This document shows, piece by piece, positions 1 to 10,905 of a DNA stretch of 64,000 nucleotides (the stretch's first letter is position 1; every line of letters starts with the position of its first letter). The DNA lies in NCBI GenBank assembly GCA_023974075.1, contig JAMFTG010000048.1, positions 186,001-250,000 of the forward strand, given 5' to 3'. The DNA is from Chaenocephalus aceratus. Lineage: Eukaryota > Chordata > Actinopteri > Perciformes > Channichthyidae. Both the position numbers and the translations under genes were made by a program. The notes beneath the pieces were generated by a model. It saw only the letters and a program-made list of their open reading frames with translations. It was not told the DNA's origin and searched no databases.

Positions 1-440
1 AATCAATCAATCAATGTTTATTTATATAGCCCAATATCACAAATGTTACATTTGTCTCAGTGGACTTCACAGTGTGTACAGAATATCAGTATGACAATAT
101 GACACCCTCTGTCCTTTGACCCTCACATCGTACAAGGAAAAACTTCCAGAGAAAACCCACAGTTTAAAGGAGAAAATGGGAGAAACCTCAGGGAGAGCAA
201 CAGAGGAGGGATCCCTCTCCCAGAACGGACAGACGTGCAATAGATGCCGTATGTAAATCGAAAAGATGATACATTTACAACATAGGTAGTCCAAATGTTT
301 GGAAATGCATGTGTATAATAAGAAGATGAATCCACGAGGATGTCAGCAATCCTGTGGGAGCCATCAGGGAAGTAGTATGGTGAGAGTCAGGCAGGACCGC
401 AGAGACAGGTTCAGCCACGACTCGAAGTCCAGGACTCAAA
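1..440. repeat. Interspersed fish repeat 5' of BEL copy 1
   Basis: This non-coding block begins with an AATC tandem run followed by a segment resembling 3' ends of fish LINE or SINE repeats. Nearly the same sequence recurs at 25076-25515, in both cases directly upstream of a BEL/Pao gag region. The short ORFs in it are not believable as genes. No TIR or target duplication is visible, and the left boundary may lie outside the window. The sharing of this block plus the BEL element at two places points to duplication of a larger segment rather than two independent insertions. Confidence 0.7.
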
Positions 441-444
441 TCCA

Positions 445-1970
445 GTGCTCAGGATAGAGGATCCAGGACACACGACCCCAGCAACAGGATTAGCCTCGAC
501 TCAGGATCCCGGCGTATATATGAACACAACAAAGAGATTTGCTGCTGCTGGGCACCCTCATGTGGAATCAAATGAAAATGTTGACAATGATGTTAGCAAT
601 GTTGATGTTGAAACTGATGTTGAGACTCAAACTAAACAAAGTGCTGTTATTGATGATATCAATCCGGAGGACAGTGCCTCTAACATTTCAGGTCCAAAGG
701 AAAGGCAACACAAAACACACTAATGTATCTAAAACATCATCCACCGCATCTGCCAGGCTAAAAGCAGAGGCTGACAAAGCAGCATTTGTGGAGCGCATGA
801 AGGCTTTAAAAAGAAAACATCAGTTGGAAGCAAAGGAGGAAAAACTAAGAAAAGAAAAAGAGGAACTAAGAAAAGAAAAGGAACAGTTTGCTCTGGAGAC
901 CAAGCTAGCTGCAACTAATGCCACAATCAATGTTCTGGAAACTAGCTCAAAATGCAGCTCCAAAAGGGATGGAATGAACTCTTATCTGGAAAGGAACAAG
1001 GCTCAGAGTACAAGGCAACTCAATCCTCAGGCCAATCAATTTGTCCCACAAAGAAATGACAAAAATAACATGCAAAATGAATTTCACCCTAATGCCCAGG
1101 CTGTCACTGTAAGACCAAAGGAAACCTCACAGACCATCAGGGTTAAAGACACATCACAAACTGTCAGGCCTAAACAAATGGCAGTGTTACAGACGGACCT
1201 CAGACCACTATACACTCAAGCACCAACACAGGTGGTTCATGATGCTCAACAGACGGGACGAGCATCCTCCTTGAATATCACATGCAATAATGACACCCAA
1301 AATGACATTGTGAATATCATGCAACGCCAAACTGACATCACTACAATGTTAGTAAAGCAACATTTAGCATCCTCCCTACCAGTGAGAAATATACCCACAT
1401 TTGATGGTGATCCTCTTCAGTACCATTCTTTCATCAGATCCTTTGAAAAATGTGTTGAGGTTAAAACTGATAATGCAAGTGATTGTTTACATTTCTTGGA
1501 GCAGTTCACCAGGGGGCAGCCAAGAGACCTGGTGAAAAGTTGTCAGCACCTCCCCTCTGTTCAAGGATACCAAAGAGCCAAATCCCTGCTTGCTGAACAT
1601 TTTGGAAATGAATACAAAATTGCTTCTGCTTATATGGACACATTGATAACTGGCCTCTGGTTAAAGCAGAAGATGTCAAATCACTGAAATCCTTTTCTCT
1701 GTTCTTACTGGAATGCTCAAATTTAACACAGCGAATCATGCACATGAATGAGTTGGACATGCCATCAAACCTCAGAAACATCATGATGAAGCTTCCTTAT
1801 AAAGGTGAGGGAGAAGTGGAGGAGCCATGCATGTGATTTGCAGGAGAGACGTGGTTGCAGAGCACTATTCATTGACCTTGTGAACTTTGTTGAAAAACAA
1901 GTTAGAATTGCCTCTGACCCACTGTTTGGAAATATTCAGGACTCAAAATGTACCAGCTGCAACAACCCCC
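445..1970 (+). pseudogene. BEL/Pao gag (frameshifted)
   Basis: The product would be the structural Gag protein forming the cytoplasmic retrotransposon particle. An acidic N-terminal part (445-723) passes by frameshift into a lysine/glutamate-rich coiled coil (about 730-960) and then the conserved Gag core with the motif IPTFDGDPLQYHSFIRSFE (from about 1390). A second frameshift near 1650-1660 breaks the core; the continuation is readable in another frame to about 1970. Both frameshifts are also present in the copy at 25518-29660, so they predate separation of the two copies. Copy 1 additionally has an extra A near 1803. Confidence 0.85.
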
Positions 1971-1989
1971 CCCCCCACTGTCAGTGAAC

Positions 1990-2602
1990 TAGGGCTGCAC
2001 GATTTAGAAAAAAAAAAATCTAATTGCAATTTTTCTGACAAATATTGCGATTTGCGATATATATTTTTAAGCAACCCAACGGAAGTTTATTGTAAAATGC
2101 GGCCATAACTCCGGCTAGGAAGGTCGTATCAACGTACTCCCGTCTCTAGCACCCCCGCAGCCCGAGCTACGAGTGAAATAACTAAACTTACATGAAACTT
2201 CCGTTGGGTTGCTTTAAAGTCAAGCTTCAGTTTAAGATTCCCCCTGTAATAGAAACATGTGATGGATAATTACTAACCTGACTCAGACGGTTCACCAAAC
2301 CATCTAGGAGAACTACATTGGAAGCCATTTGTAAAGGGCAGGCACTTTCAAAAATACTTGGCAGGTGATTGGATCAATCTGTCTATCACCTTCTATCATG
2401 GGCCACTTCTGATTGATTAACAATGGCTGGTACATGTGGAGCACAGCACTTCTGATTGGTGTGGATGACTGACACACAAGAAGAAGAAAAAAAAATTGTA
2501 AAAAAAAAAAAAAGTTTAAAAAAATTGCAGGCTTTGCAATTTGATAATCGCATCATTTCAAATCGCGATTTCGATTTAAAATCGATTAATCGTTCAGCCC
2601 TA
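1990..2602. mobile_element. hAT-type MITE with perfect 8-bp TSD
   Basis: The element starts TAGGGCTG and ends CAGCCCTA, with further A/T-rich inverted complementarity inside. It is flanked by an exact 8-bp direct repeat, cagtgaac (1982-1989 and 2603-2610), as expected for hAT transposition. The second BEL copy is uninterrupted at the corresponding place near 29640-29655, which provides an empty site. There is no transposase, so it is non-autonomous. Inside it an inverted pair (about 2071-2092 and 2190-2212, core CAACCCAACGGAAG) may mark a nested smaller element. Confidence 0.9.
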
Positions 2603-2654
2603 CAGTGAACCAAGGCATAGGAAACAGGGCACCTTTGCCACCGGTGTCACTGCA

Positions 2655-3345
2655 ATGAAAGAAAGAAACAAAGGCTACATGGATAATAAGATCAAGTCCT
2701 TTTCTGCCCAAAGTCACAACAAATGCTGTTTATTCTGCCGACAAACCAGCCACTCACTTGAAAAATGCTCACAGTTTAAGTTAAAGACACAAAAGGACAA
2801 GATACATTTCATAAAGGAGCATGGAATTTGTTTTGGTTGCTTGAAACGGGGACACAGAAGCAAAGACTGCAGGAGTCGATGGGATTGCAGTGTGTGTCAG
2901 CAAAAGCATCCTTCAGTCCTTCACATTGAGCAGAAGGGTATAAGTACACCTTTTAATGAAGCACAAGAACCTGTGAGCCCTCTGAGTGTAGCATCTGGTC
3001 AGTCTCAAACATGTGGCCATATAGGGCCCGGAGATGAGTGCAATGCTGTGTTTTCGATTGTTGCAGTTCAAGTGAAAAGCCAAATGAGTGAGAGAGTTGT
3101 ACAGACCTATGCATTTTTGGATCCGGGGAGTTCCAGTACCTTTTGCACTTATAGCCTTGCAAAGAGATTGGGGCTAAGTGGCCAGCCAGCCAGTATTCTA
3201 TTGCAAACAATGGGGCAAAAGAAAATTGTGAGTACCAATGTATTGTCTCACTTGGAAGTGTCTGGCATGGATACAGATGATTTTATTGAATTGCCCAATG
3301 TCGTAACCCAAAGAGTTATGCCAGTGTCACGTGTGAATAGTGCTG
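2655..3345 (+). pseudogene. BEL/Pao gag-pol segment: zinc knuckles and aspartic protease
   Basis: Two CCHC-like knuckles are visible (CLFCRQTSHSLEKC and CFGCLKRGHRSKDC), followed by a third cysteine cluster. These bind RNA in the particle. A retroviral-type aspartic protease region follows, with YAFLDPGSSSTFC around 3108-3150 in the position of the active site; a DPG rather than DSG triplet there may be typical of this family. The reading frame remains BEL-like up to about 3345 (PVSRVN) and then enters unrelated DNA, so the protease-RT junction has been lost. The frame ends at a stop at 3462-3464. Confidence 0.85.
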
Positions 3346-3841
3346 CGTACCTGGACTCACATTCAGGTTCAGGTCCGGACTCAAGTCCAGAGGTTGAGGT
3401 TCAGGTCCGGACTTATAAGTCTGGACTTGTGTCAAGTTGTGTGACTAAAGTGAACTTATTGTGAGCTAATTCAAACTCGTCAGGTTTATTGTGCTCCCTT
3501 CCAACTTGTGTCTACATTTCTCTACAAAGTACAAATGTAAAAAAAAAAACTTTTTGCCACTTAGTCTACAAATGACTTATGACAGCAACTACAGTGAACT
3601 ACTACAAAGTTCAAACATTTATTTCATTTACCAAACTAAAGTAACCGAACAGTCCCTGAGCTGACTGAGCCTAAATCCCTAAAACGTTGCTGAAAGGTAG
3701 AGTGTAGAGTAGACTATACGCATTACACACCTACTATACAGTATACACTGTAGTGACTGTACACCATATCTTTTCTACAACTCTAAATGTGTACATTATA
3801 CAGTACATACGACATACATACTGTTCGAAATTAAAATCAAT
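3346..3841. other. Unassigned insert between BEL protease and Rex3
   Basis: This foreign DNA sits inside BEL copy 1. Its start has an imperfect short tandem repeat based on ggttcaggtccggact (3363-3425); the rest is A/T-rich with no convincing ORF. The last 20 or so bases (from about 3821) join the LTR-like repeat that resumes after the Rex3 insertion at 5601. I cannot assign the first 470 bp to a family. Confidence 0.4.
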
Positions 3842-3851
3842 GTTGATATGG

Positions 3852-5600
3852 TGGTGAGTTGGGTCGAGTGGCGGGGGAAGCCTCTGGATAGACCTGGTAA
3901 GCCCAAACGTGTAGTGCGGGTGAACTTGGAACGTCTGGAGGAGGCCCAAGTTCAGGAGGCCTTCAACTCACACCTCCGGCGGAGCTTTTCGGGCATTCCT
4001 GTGGAGGTTGGGGACATTGAACCAGAGTGGTCGGTGTTCAAAGCCTCTATTGCTGAAGCCGTGGCGGGGAGCTGTGGTCTCAAGGTCCTAGGTGCCTCAA
4101 GGGGCGGTAATCCTCAATCCTCCTGGTGGACACCGGTGGTCAGGGAAGCCGTCTGACTGAATAAGGAGGCCTTCAGGGATTTGTTATCACGGGGGACTCC
4201 CGAGGCAGTTGCAAGGTACCGACAGGCCCGAAGGGCAGCAGCCTCATCCGTGGCCGAGGCAAAGCAGCGGGTGTGGGAGAAGTTCGGAGAAGGACTTTTG
4301 GGCGGCACCAAAGTTGTTCTGGAAAACTGTCCGACACCTCAGGAAGGGGAAGCAGGGAACCATCCAAGCTGTGTACAATAAGGCTGGGACGTTGTTGACC
4401 TCAACTGATGGAGTGTTAGGGCGTTGGAAGGAACACTTTGAGGAACTCCTGAACCCGACAACTCCGCCCTCTATGTTAGAGGCAGAGCTGGAGTATGACG
4501 GGGGATCAACACCAATCTCCCGGGGGGAGGTCACTGAGGTCGTTAAACAACTCCACAGTGGCAAAGCCCCGGGGGTGGATGAAATGCCCTGAAATGCTGA
4601 AGGCTCTGGGTGTTGAGGGACTGTCATGGTTGACACGTCTCATCAACATTGCGTGGAAGTCGGAAACAGTACCGAAGGAGTGGCAGACCGTGGTGGTTCC
4701 CTTTTAAAAAAAAGGGGGATCAGAGGGTGTGTGCCAATTACAGAGGGAGGGGGTCTGCAGTTCGGTGGACTAAGGATTGCACCACTGCTTTTTCAGATGA
4801 TGTGGTTCTGATGGCTTCATCGGTCTGTGACCTTCAGCACTCACTGGATCGGTTCGCAACCGAGTGTGAAGCGGCTGGGATGAGGATCAGCACCTCCAAA
4901 TCTGAGGCCATGGTTCTCAGCAGGAAACCGATGGACTCTCCACTCCAAGTAGGGAATGAGTCCTTACCCCAAGTGAAGGAGTTCAAGTATCTCGGGGTCT
5001 TGTTCTCGAGTGAGGGAACAATGGAGCGTGACATGGGCCGGAGAATCGGAGCAGCGGGAGTGGTACTGCAGTCGCTTTACCGCACCGTTGTGACGAAAAG
5101 GGAGCTGAGCCAGAAGGCAAAGCTCTCTGTCTACCGGGCCATTTTCGTTCCTACCCTCACCTATGGTCATGAAGGATGGGTCATGACCGAAAAAACGAGA
5201 TCGCGGATACAAGCGGCAGAGATGGGTTAATCTTCCTAGGGTGGCTGGTGTCTCCCTTAGGGATAAGGTGAGAAGTTCGGTCATCCGGGAGGGACTCAGA
5301 GTTGAGCCGCTCCTCCTTCGTGTCGAAAGGAGCCAGTTGAGGTGGTTCGGGCACCTAGTTAGGATGCCACCTGGGCGCCTCCCTAGGGAGGTGTTCCAGG
5401 CACGTCCAGCTGGGAAGAGACCAAGGGGTAGACCCAGGACCAGGTGGAGGGATTATATCTCTTCGCTGGCCTGGGAGCGCCTTGGGATCCCCCAGTCAGA
5501 GCTGGTTGATGTGGCCAGGGAGAAGAAAGTGTGGGGCTCTCTGCTGGAACTGCTACCCCCGCGACCTGACCACGGATAAGCGGAAGAAGATGGATGGATG
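3852..5600 (+). mobile_element. Rex3-type (RTE clade) LINE, 5'-truncated and internally deleted
   Basis: Reading frames match the fish Rex3/RTE reverse transcriptase, with the C-terminal motifs LRWFGHLVRMPPGRLP and RPRTRWRDYI, and the 3' end finishes in a GATG tandem tail. It is bounded by an exact 10-bp target duplication, gttgatatgg (3842-3851 and 5601-5610). The endonuclease is missing through 5' truncation. The RT core is deleted: ANYRG (about 4735-4750) joins almost directly to the VR.GGLRIA segment before the active site (about 4770), and the active site reads FSDD instead of FADD. Several frameshifts and stops are present (for example 4154-4156 and 5228-5230). A dead copy. Confidence 0.92.
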
Positions 5601-6153
5601 GTTGATATGGCCTAATTTGAATTAAATACACTATTTAATTTAAATTAGTTTTATTCTGAAAAACCCGGAAGTTCACACTAACTATTAACTTAACAATTGC
5701 ATTCTGAAAATTCTTCATTTCCGGTTAGGATTAGCATGTGGCGAAATGCTACGTTTTCAAACCGTGAATTGAAGGTGAAATCACATGTGATGTTGTACAC
5801 TAAGCACACTGGGATTAGCACTCATTTATTGACGCTGAATAACGTTTATCAGGGAATGTTTAAATAACCACAGACACCAGAATGATGTAATTTAGCAACA
5901 GAAAAAGGCAGGAATTGCATTGGACCCACCCCCTGACGACGCCGGCCAATAGGAGAAGACCTCAGATGACAACAGGAAGAGCAAGCCAATAATTGATCTC
6001 TTCTACCTGCTGACCTGGGCTGGCGGGAGATGAGGAGAGCGCCTCCTTTTGCAATTTATTTTGTTCACCACCGCATCTTTTGTGTAATTAAATGCTGTTA
6101 ACTTTTATAAGCTTCCCTTGACTCTTTTCAATCTCTCCTGCCTTCAGTGAGAT
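5601..6153. repeat. LTR-like repeat (interrupted by Rex3)
   Basis: This block, together with about 3821-3841 left of Rex3, matches 35489-36055 almost end to end and shares its first roughly 130 bp with 10775-10905. The full-length copy begins TGTTAGAAA and ends CTTCA, giving TG...CA termini as in an LTR. The last part has a promoter/polyadenylation-like composition. No coding capacity and no convincing target duplication were found, so solo LTR is a working hypothesis; an unclassified DNA element is possible. Confidence 0.55.
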
Positions 6154-6253
6154 TTTAGATGGTTCATAACAAAAAGGAGAATATACGTAAGTGCTAGTTT
6201 TTTGGCGAGTCCAAGTACCGGTTTCCGACGTTCCGGTTGTAATCAAAACAGTC

Positions 6254-7809
6254 AATCACAACTCTTATGTAGACGACTGCCTGAAGTCTACAGCCTCGGA
6301 GGGAGATGCAATTAAGCTTGTAAAGGATTTGACTCTGCTCTGTAGTCAGGGAGGATTCAACCTCCAACAATGGGTTACAACCGGCCGTTGTGTCTTGACG
6401 TCAATCCCAGGTGACATCAGAGCAACAGAGATGAAAGAGCTGGATTTGGACACAGATCACCTGCCTATGGAAAGAGCACTTGGACTGCAAAGGTGCGTGG
6501 AGTCCGACCAGTTCAGCTTTAGGACTTCATTACAGCCACACCCACAGACCAGGAGAGGTATCTTGTCGGTGGTCAGCTCTCTGTATGACCCTATAGGATG
6601 TGTGGCTCCTTCTACAATGCCAGCCAAGTTACTGTTGCAGGAGCTTTGCCGGCAAAACCTGAAGTGGGATGAACACATGTCCCCTCCTTCTCCAAACAGT
6701 GGTCTGATTGGCTGAGCGACCTCCAAAGGATGAGTGTATTCAAGGTGGAACGCTGCATCAAAACCCTGAACTTTAAAACATCTGTGAAAGCACAAATTCA
6801 TAATGTTTCTGATGCCAGTGAAGCTGGTTATGGTACAGTGTCGTACCTGAGACTGGAAGGTGGCAATAAGGTGCATGTTTCATTTCTTAGTGGAAAGGCC
6901 AGAGTTGCACCTCTGAAGCACATCACTATTCCTCGTTTGGAGGTCACAGTCCTCGCTGTCAGAATGGATGGAATGTTTCAAAGGGAACTACAATGGCAAC
7001 TGGAGAAGTCAGTGTTTTGGACCGATAGCACGACTGTCATCAAATACATCTCCAATGAAACCAGATGTTTTCATACGTTTGTTGCCAACCGAGTCACTGT
7101 GATCAGAGAAGCTACAGATGTTGACCAGTGGAAGTGTGTGGGCTCCAAGGCCAATCCTGCTGACGAAGCCTCACTTGGATTAAGAGCCGAAGAATTTCTC
7201 ACACATGGAAAATGGATTAAAGGCCCAGAATTCCTGTATTTGCCTGAGAGTGAGTGGCCTACACTGGAAATGGATTCAGTGATTCCCACTGATGACCCGG
7301 AGGTCAAAAGAGAAGCAGCAGTGAATGCCATTGTTAAGGATTCAGAAAATCCAACAGACCATCTCATCAACTACTTCTCATCTTGGAAGAAGCTTAAAAC
7401 GTCTGTTGCCTGGTTCCTTGAACTTAAAAGACTTCTGTTGCTTCCAAGTCAAAAGAAAAAGGAACTTAAAGCTACCAAAAGTGACAAGGATGCAGGAGTT
7501 AAAAGTACAGTTGAACAGAAACTTAAGAGCTTCAAAACCACACTCGGTGGAAAACATTTGACTTCAGAAGATTGTGATGAAGCAGAGAAGGCAATCATTA
7601 ATTTTGTTCAGAAACACAGGTTCAAAAGTCCCTCCCTCAAACATGGCTCAAATATTGTCTCCAAGGACAGTCCACTGTACAAGCTAGACCCCATACTGGA
7701 GGATGACATGCTCAGAGTTGGTGGTCGTTTGCACAAGTCTGCATTACCATCAGAAACAAAGCATCCTGTTGTTCTTTCCAAAGACCTGCATGTCTCCCAG
7801 CTCATTTGA
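6254..7809 (+). pseudogene. BEL/Pao reverse transcriptase C-terminus, RNase H and linker
   Basis: The segment resumes inside the RT palm with the catalytic motif YVDD (about 6269-6280), then reads through connection and RNase H regions. Visible RNase H motifs are VSDASEAGYGTVSYL (about 6807-6851) and FWTDSTTVIKYI (about 7015-7050), followed by ANPADEASLGL (about 7150-7182), which is typical of Pao RNase H. One stop at 6713-6715 splits the frame; the rest is open from 6730 to 7809. In a complete element this polyprotein converts the RNA to DNA and degrades the RNA strand. The N-terminal RT fingers and palm are missing. Confidence 0.88.
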
Positions 7810-7910
7810 CGTCATATTCATCAACAGCTAGGACACGCTGGGAGGAACCACATTTTGTACAGACTTCGACAGAGGTACTGGATCATTAATGCCAATTCAG
7901 CTGTAAGAAA

Positions 7911-8140
7911 GACCATTACATTACATTGCATTTAGCTGACGCTTTTATCCAAAGCGACTTACAATAAGTACATTCGACCAGGAAGACACAAACTTGAAGA
8001 AAACAGAATCATAAAGTACATCAGGCTTCATAGAGCCAAACATTCCAAGTGCTACTCAACTGGCTTTAGATAAGCCAGTTCTTTATTAGTATATAAGTGC
8101 TCTGTTAGCAGTTCTTTGTTAGTAATTCTGACCATGCATT
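7911..8140 (-). mobile_element. L2-family LINE 3' tail inserted in BEL integrase
   Basis: Read on the minus strand this is the 3' UTR and end of the LINE whose longer copy occupies 26356-28680: the two share the sequence around gacgcttttatccaaagcga and the following roughly 200 bp. It is severely 5'-truncated. A short target duplication, gaccat, is visible (about 7909 and 8130). It splits the BEL integrase reading frame just before the HHCC-like region. Confidence 0.82.
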
Positions 8141-8149
8141 ACAGAATGC

Positions 8150-9130
8150 ATGGTGTGTAGACGGCACAGAGGAAGACTTGGGGAACAGAAGATGGCAGAC
8201 CTGCCTGAAGAGAGAGTTGTGCCAGACAAGGCTTCTTTTACTACAGTGGGAGTTGATTATTTTGGCCCCATAGAAGTGAAAAGAGGAAGAAGCCTTCTAA
8301 AAAGGTATGGAGTGATTTCCACTTGTTTGACCAGCCGTGCAGTACACCTGGAGGTGGCACATTCCCTTGATACAGACTCTTGCATTAATGCCTTGAGGAG
8401 ATTCATTTGCAGAAGAGGCCCTGTGTCAAGTTTAAGATCTGACGACGGCACACATTTTGTTGGAGCAAACAAGGAGTTGAAGCAAAGTCTTGCTGCTTTG
8501 AATAATGCAAAGATCCAGGATGCCCTAATTCAGGATGGAATTAAGTGGAGCTTTAATACGCCAACAGCCTCACACCAAGGTGGCGTGTGGGAGCGTCTCA
8601 TTAGATCAGTAAGAAGTATCCTGACCTCTGTTCTTGGACAACAGGTTTTGGATGATGAAGGCCTGCAGACACTGCTTTGTGAAGTAGAGGCGATACTAAA
8701 CGACAGACCCCTCACAAAAGTGTCTGACCCTAATGACCTCGAGGCCCTCACCCCAAACCATGTTCTTCTGCTGAAGGGAATACCCATCTTTCCCCCTGGA
8801 GTCTTTGAAAAGAGTGACCTGTATATCAGAAGGAAATGGAAGCAAGTACAGTATATCGCAGAGTTGTTTTGGAAGAGATGGACAACTGAATACTTACTTG
8901 TGATGCAAGAAAGACAGAGATGGGCAGCCCCAAGAAGAAACTTCTCCCCAGGAAATATTGTCATCATTGCCCATGCTACAGCTCCAAGAGGATCCTGGAA
9001 AATGGGTCGAGTTGTGAGCACCAAGTCTGACTCCAAAGGATTGGTCCGCTTTGTGTGCATCCAAACCAAAACCAGCGTCTTGGAGAGACCTGTGACGAAG
9101 ATCTGCCTGCTGGTGGAGGCCACAGAATAA
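8150..9130 (+). pseudogene. BEL/Pao integrase and C-terminal domain (open but isolated)
   Basis: The 326-codon frame has the DDE core: first Asp in TTVGVDYFGPI, second in LRSDDGTHFVGAN, Glu in GGVWERLIRS, with spacing as expected. It continues into the family-typical C-terminal region with ALTPNHVLLLKG and the DUF5641-like stretch ending near KICLL. The enzyme would insert the cDNA into chromosomes. The frame is open to its stop, but the zinc-binding N-terminus is separated from it by the L2 insertion and the rest of pol is broken, so I treat it as part of a dead element. The ATG at 8150 has no special support. Confidence 0.88.
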
Positions 9131-9307
9131 GATCATGGACAATTCTATCTATTTTCTCTTCCTATCCTGTCTTCTTACCATCTGTTTATCTTTCAGTGGC
9201 TACAGAGAAGGGGACACAGAAGACACTATGGCTCATGGATAGAGAGAATAGCTCCCTTATATGTTTTACATAAGGGTAATTGTGATTCTCACAATTAGGG
9301 GCCAGAA

Positions 9308-9662
9308 TGTGGAAGCTATTCAGTATTTTCACATTTATTTAATGTATTTATTTGTTATTTTTTGTTTTGTAGAATTAATTTACAGCCATATTATTTAAAT
9401 TAAGTTTTGTTCCAGCTAAAATGCCTTTATTTTGAAGGTGATGGGTCAATTTTCACACACAGCTGGGTTTATTTAAGTCAATCAAGGCACAGCAGCAGTC
9501 AGCGGGCACCGGGAAGGTCTATGGTTTTTTACCAGTATCAGGGCTGAGTTCAACAAACATTTCAACACCTTTTGCTGTATTGTTCTTGTCAAGGTGAAGC
9601 AAATAAATACCACAAAAACGTTGATGTCTGGACAATGGACTCATTACCAACTCATGATCTGT
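9308..9662 (+). repeat. BEL/Pao 3' LTR (copy 1, partial)
   Basis: This block begins TGTGGAAGC a little downstream of the integrase stop and contains A/T-rich promoter-like sequence. From about 9354 it is closely matched by 29671-29990 in the second BEL copy. It is probably truncated on the right: the second copy continues for about 90 bp to a possible CA end near 30090, whereas here similarity stops at about 9662. No partner 5' LTR is present in the window. Confidence 0.75.
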
Positions 9663-10064
9663 GATAACGATTTTCAAGGAGACAATATTTACTCAAATTG
9701 ATGGGTTTGGATGATAGAGAAAACTCGTATCACAGGCTCTTTAAATCAGTACATTAAATGGCATATTATTCAATCCATGTATTTTTATAAATATATTTAT
9801 TTTGGTAGGTTTGCTCTTCCGTAATACATTTGTATTATTATAATAAAGTACATGTGTCTAATAACACTTACATACTTTTACTTAAATAAGATAAACTTAA
9901 ATATATGAAATGCTTTAACTTGTAATTGAAGATTTTCACAGTGTGGTGTTTGCACTTTTACTTACCTGCAGAAAGTGCTGAGAAAGGGTCTAAAGTGTTA
10001 TTAATGTGATAATAAAGTGTTACTGAAGAGTGTAAAGTGTTAATTAAGGGTAAAGGGAACAGAC
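9663..10064 (-). other. Intron 1 remnant of zinc-finger gene A
   Basis: This is non-coding DNA between the BEL LTR and the splice donor of exon 1. It matches 31335-31650 beside gene B and, inverted, 48487-48835 beside gene C, so it is ancestral intron sequence rather than transposon. It is A/T-rich. The donor dinucleotide on the minus strand is at 10063-10064. Confidence 0.8.
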
Positions 10065-10254
10065 CTGCTCTCTGTATCCGAAGCGGAGGCTGTAAAACAG
10101 CGTCCAGATGTGTCTGGAGTCTCTTGTTCTCCTCTTTGGAAAGAGACAGCTCCTCCTCGAGCTCTGCTATCGTTTTTTCAAACAGAGCAAATATCTCTTC
10201 AGCAGCAGCAGTGAGTCGCTGCTTCTTCAACAGCAGCATTTGGACTTTACTCAT
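10065..10254 (-). CDS. C2H2 zinc-finger gene A, exon 1
   Basis: This first coding exon encodes 63 residues plus one base (phase 1), starting MSKVQMLLLKKQ. It is a leucine/glutamate-rich, probably coiled-coil leader (AELEEELSLSKEENKRLQ) characteristic of a large teleost polyzinc-finger family. The exon ends GCAG|GT, a canonical donor. The start is chosen because genes B and C have the same M-S-K/E-V-Q-M start. Exon 2, which carries the fingers, is not in the window; by analogy with gene B it should lie a few hundred bases left of position 1, beyond the BEL element. Products of this family are presumed nuclear DNA-binding proteins; targets are unknown. A change to LFEKTIA from the LLEKTIA of B and C is a minor difference. 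Confidence 0.85.
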
Positions 10255-10538
10255 GTTTCCTAGATCACCTTTTCCTGCAGACTCCGTTAAACACACCGTT
10301 TCTCTCAATCTGACTAGCGTTGCTAACGTGTTTCCAGCTAGCATGCTAAGCTAGCTCATATAGTCCGAGGTAAACGCTCCAGAAAAAAGAGCACAGAGTC
10401 CATTCAGATGTTTATCCAAACACAGAGATGATGGATCAGCAGAGCAGCAGCTCACACGCACTTTCTCAGGAACACAGAGAGAGAGAACCGTAGCGACGAG
10501 ACGCCACCTCGACCCAGTTTAGAAAGCGCTGGGAACTT

Positions 10539-10548
10539 CACTTCCGGT
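10539..10548 (-). promoter_or_regulatory. ETS-like motif upstream of gene A
   Basis: The minus strand reads ACCGGAAGTG, the consensus for ETS-family (GABP/ELK-type) factors. It lies about 285 bp upstream of the start codon. The same 10-mer in the same orientation relative to the gene occurs upstream of genes B and C, and flanking sequence is conserved too. Core-promoter function is inferred. Confidence 0.6.
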
Positions 10549-10774
10549 GCGGTTTGTGGACGTCAAAATAAAAGCGGGAAGGATTTCTTCTTTTTGGTTT
10601 TAAGAACGATTGGCATCCGGACGTTGCCTTAACACCTACTACTGGATCAATAATAAAACTACTCTTTCAAAACAAAACTATTATAACCAACAGAAAATAC
10701 TCATAAAGGAAAAAGGGAAAATAAATAAACATCATTAAGCTAAACAGATCGCAGTGCACAAATCAAATATCTGT

Positions 10775-10905
10775 ATTGTGTTCAAATCAATGTGGATATG
10801 GCGTAATTTGAATTAAATACACTATTTAATTTAAATTAGTTTTATTCTGAAAAACCCGGAAGTTCACACTAACTATTAACTTAACAATTGCATTCTGAAA
10901 ATTCA
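10775..10905. repeat. Truncated copy of LTR-like repeat upstream of gene A
   Basis: About 130 bp matching the first part of the repeat at 35489-36055 and 5601-5730. It sits at the same position relative to exon 1 as in gene B, so it was probably present before the two genes duplicated; in A it is cut off at about 10905 by an unrelated segment. Confidence 0.65.

Larger units (their letters stand above)
445..9672 (+). mobile_element. BEL/Pao LTR retrotransposon, copy 1 (decayed, interrupted)
   Basis: Domains run in BEL/Pao order on the plus strand: gag (445-1970), zinc knuckles and aspartic protease (2655-3345), end of reverse transcriptase plus RNase H (about 6254-7809), integrase (8150-9130), then a 3' LTR (from 9308). 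The element is dead. It has gag frameshifts, a hAT MITE at 1990-2602, about 2.9 kb of foreign DNA at 3346-6253 replacing the N-terminal half of RT, an L2 tail at 7911-8140, and no recognisable 5' LTR. A shorter second copy lies at 25518-30090. Family assignment rests on the DUF1759-like gag, YVDD RT motif, Pao-type RNase H and the C-terminal integrase extension. Confidence 0.88.

Noticed and set aside
3848..4592. Several overlapping ORFs that could be taken as separate genes
   Set aside because: They are fragments of one frameshifted Rex3 reverse transcriptase.
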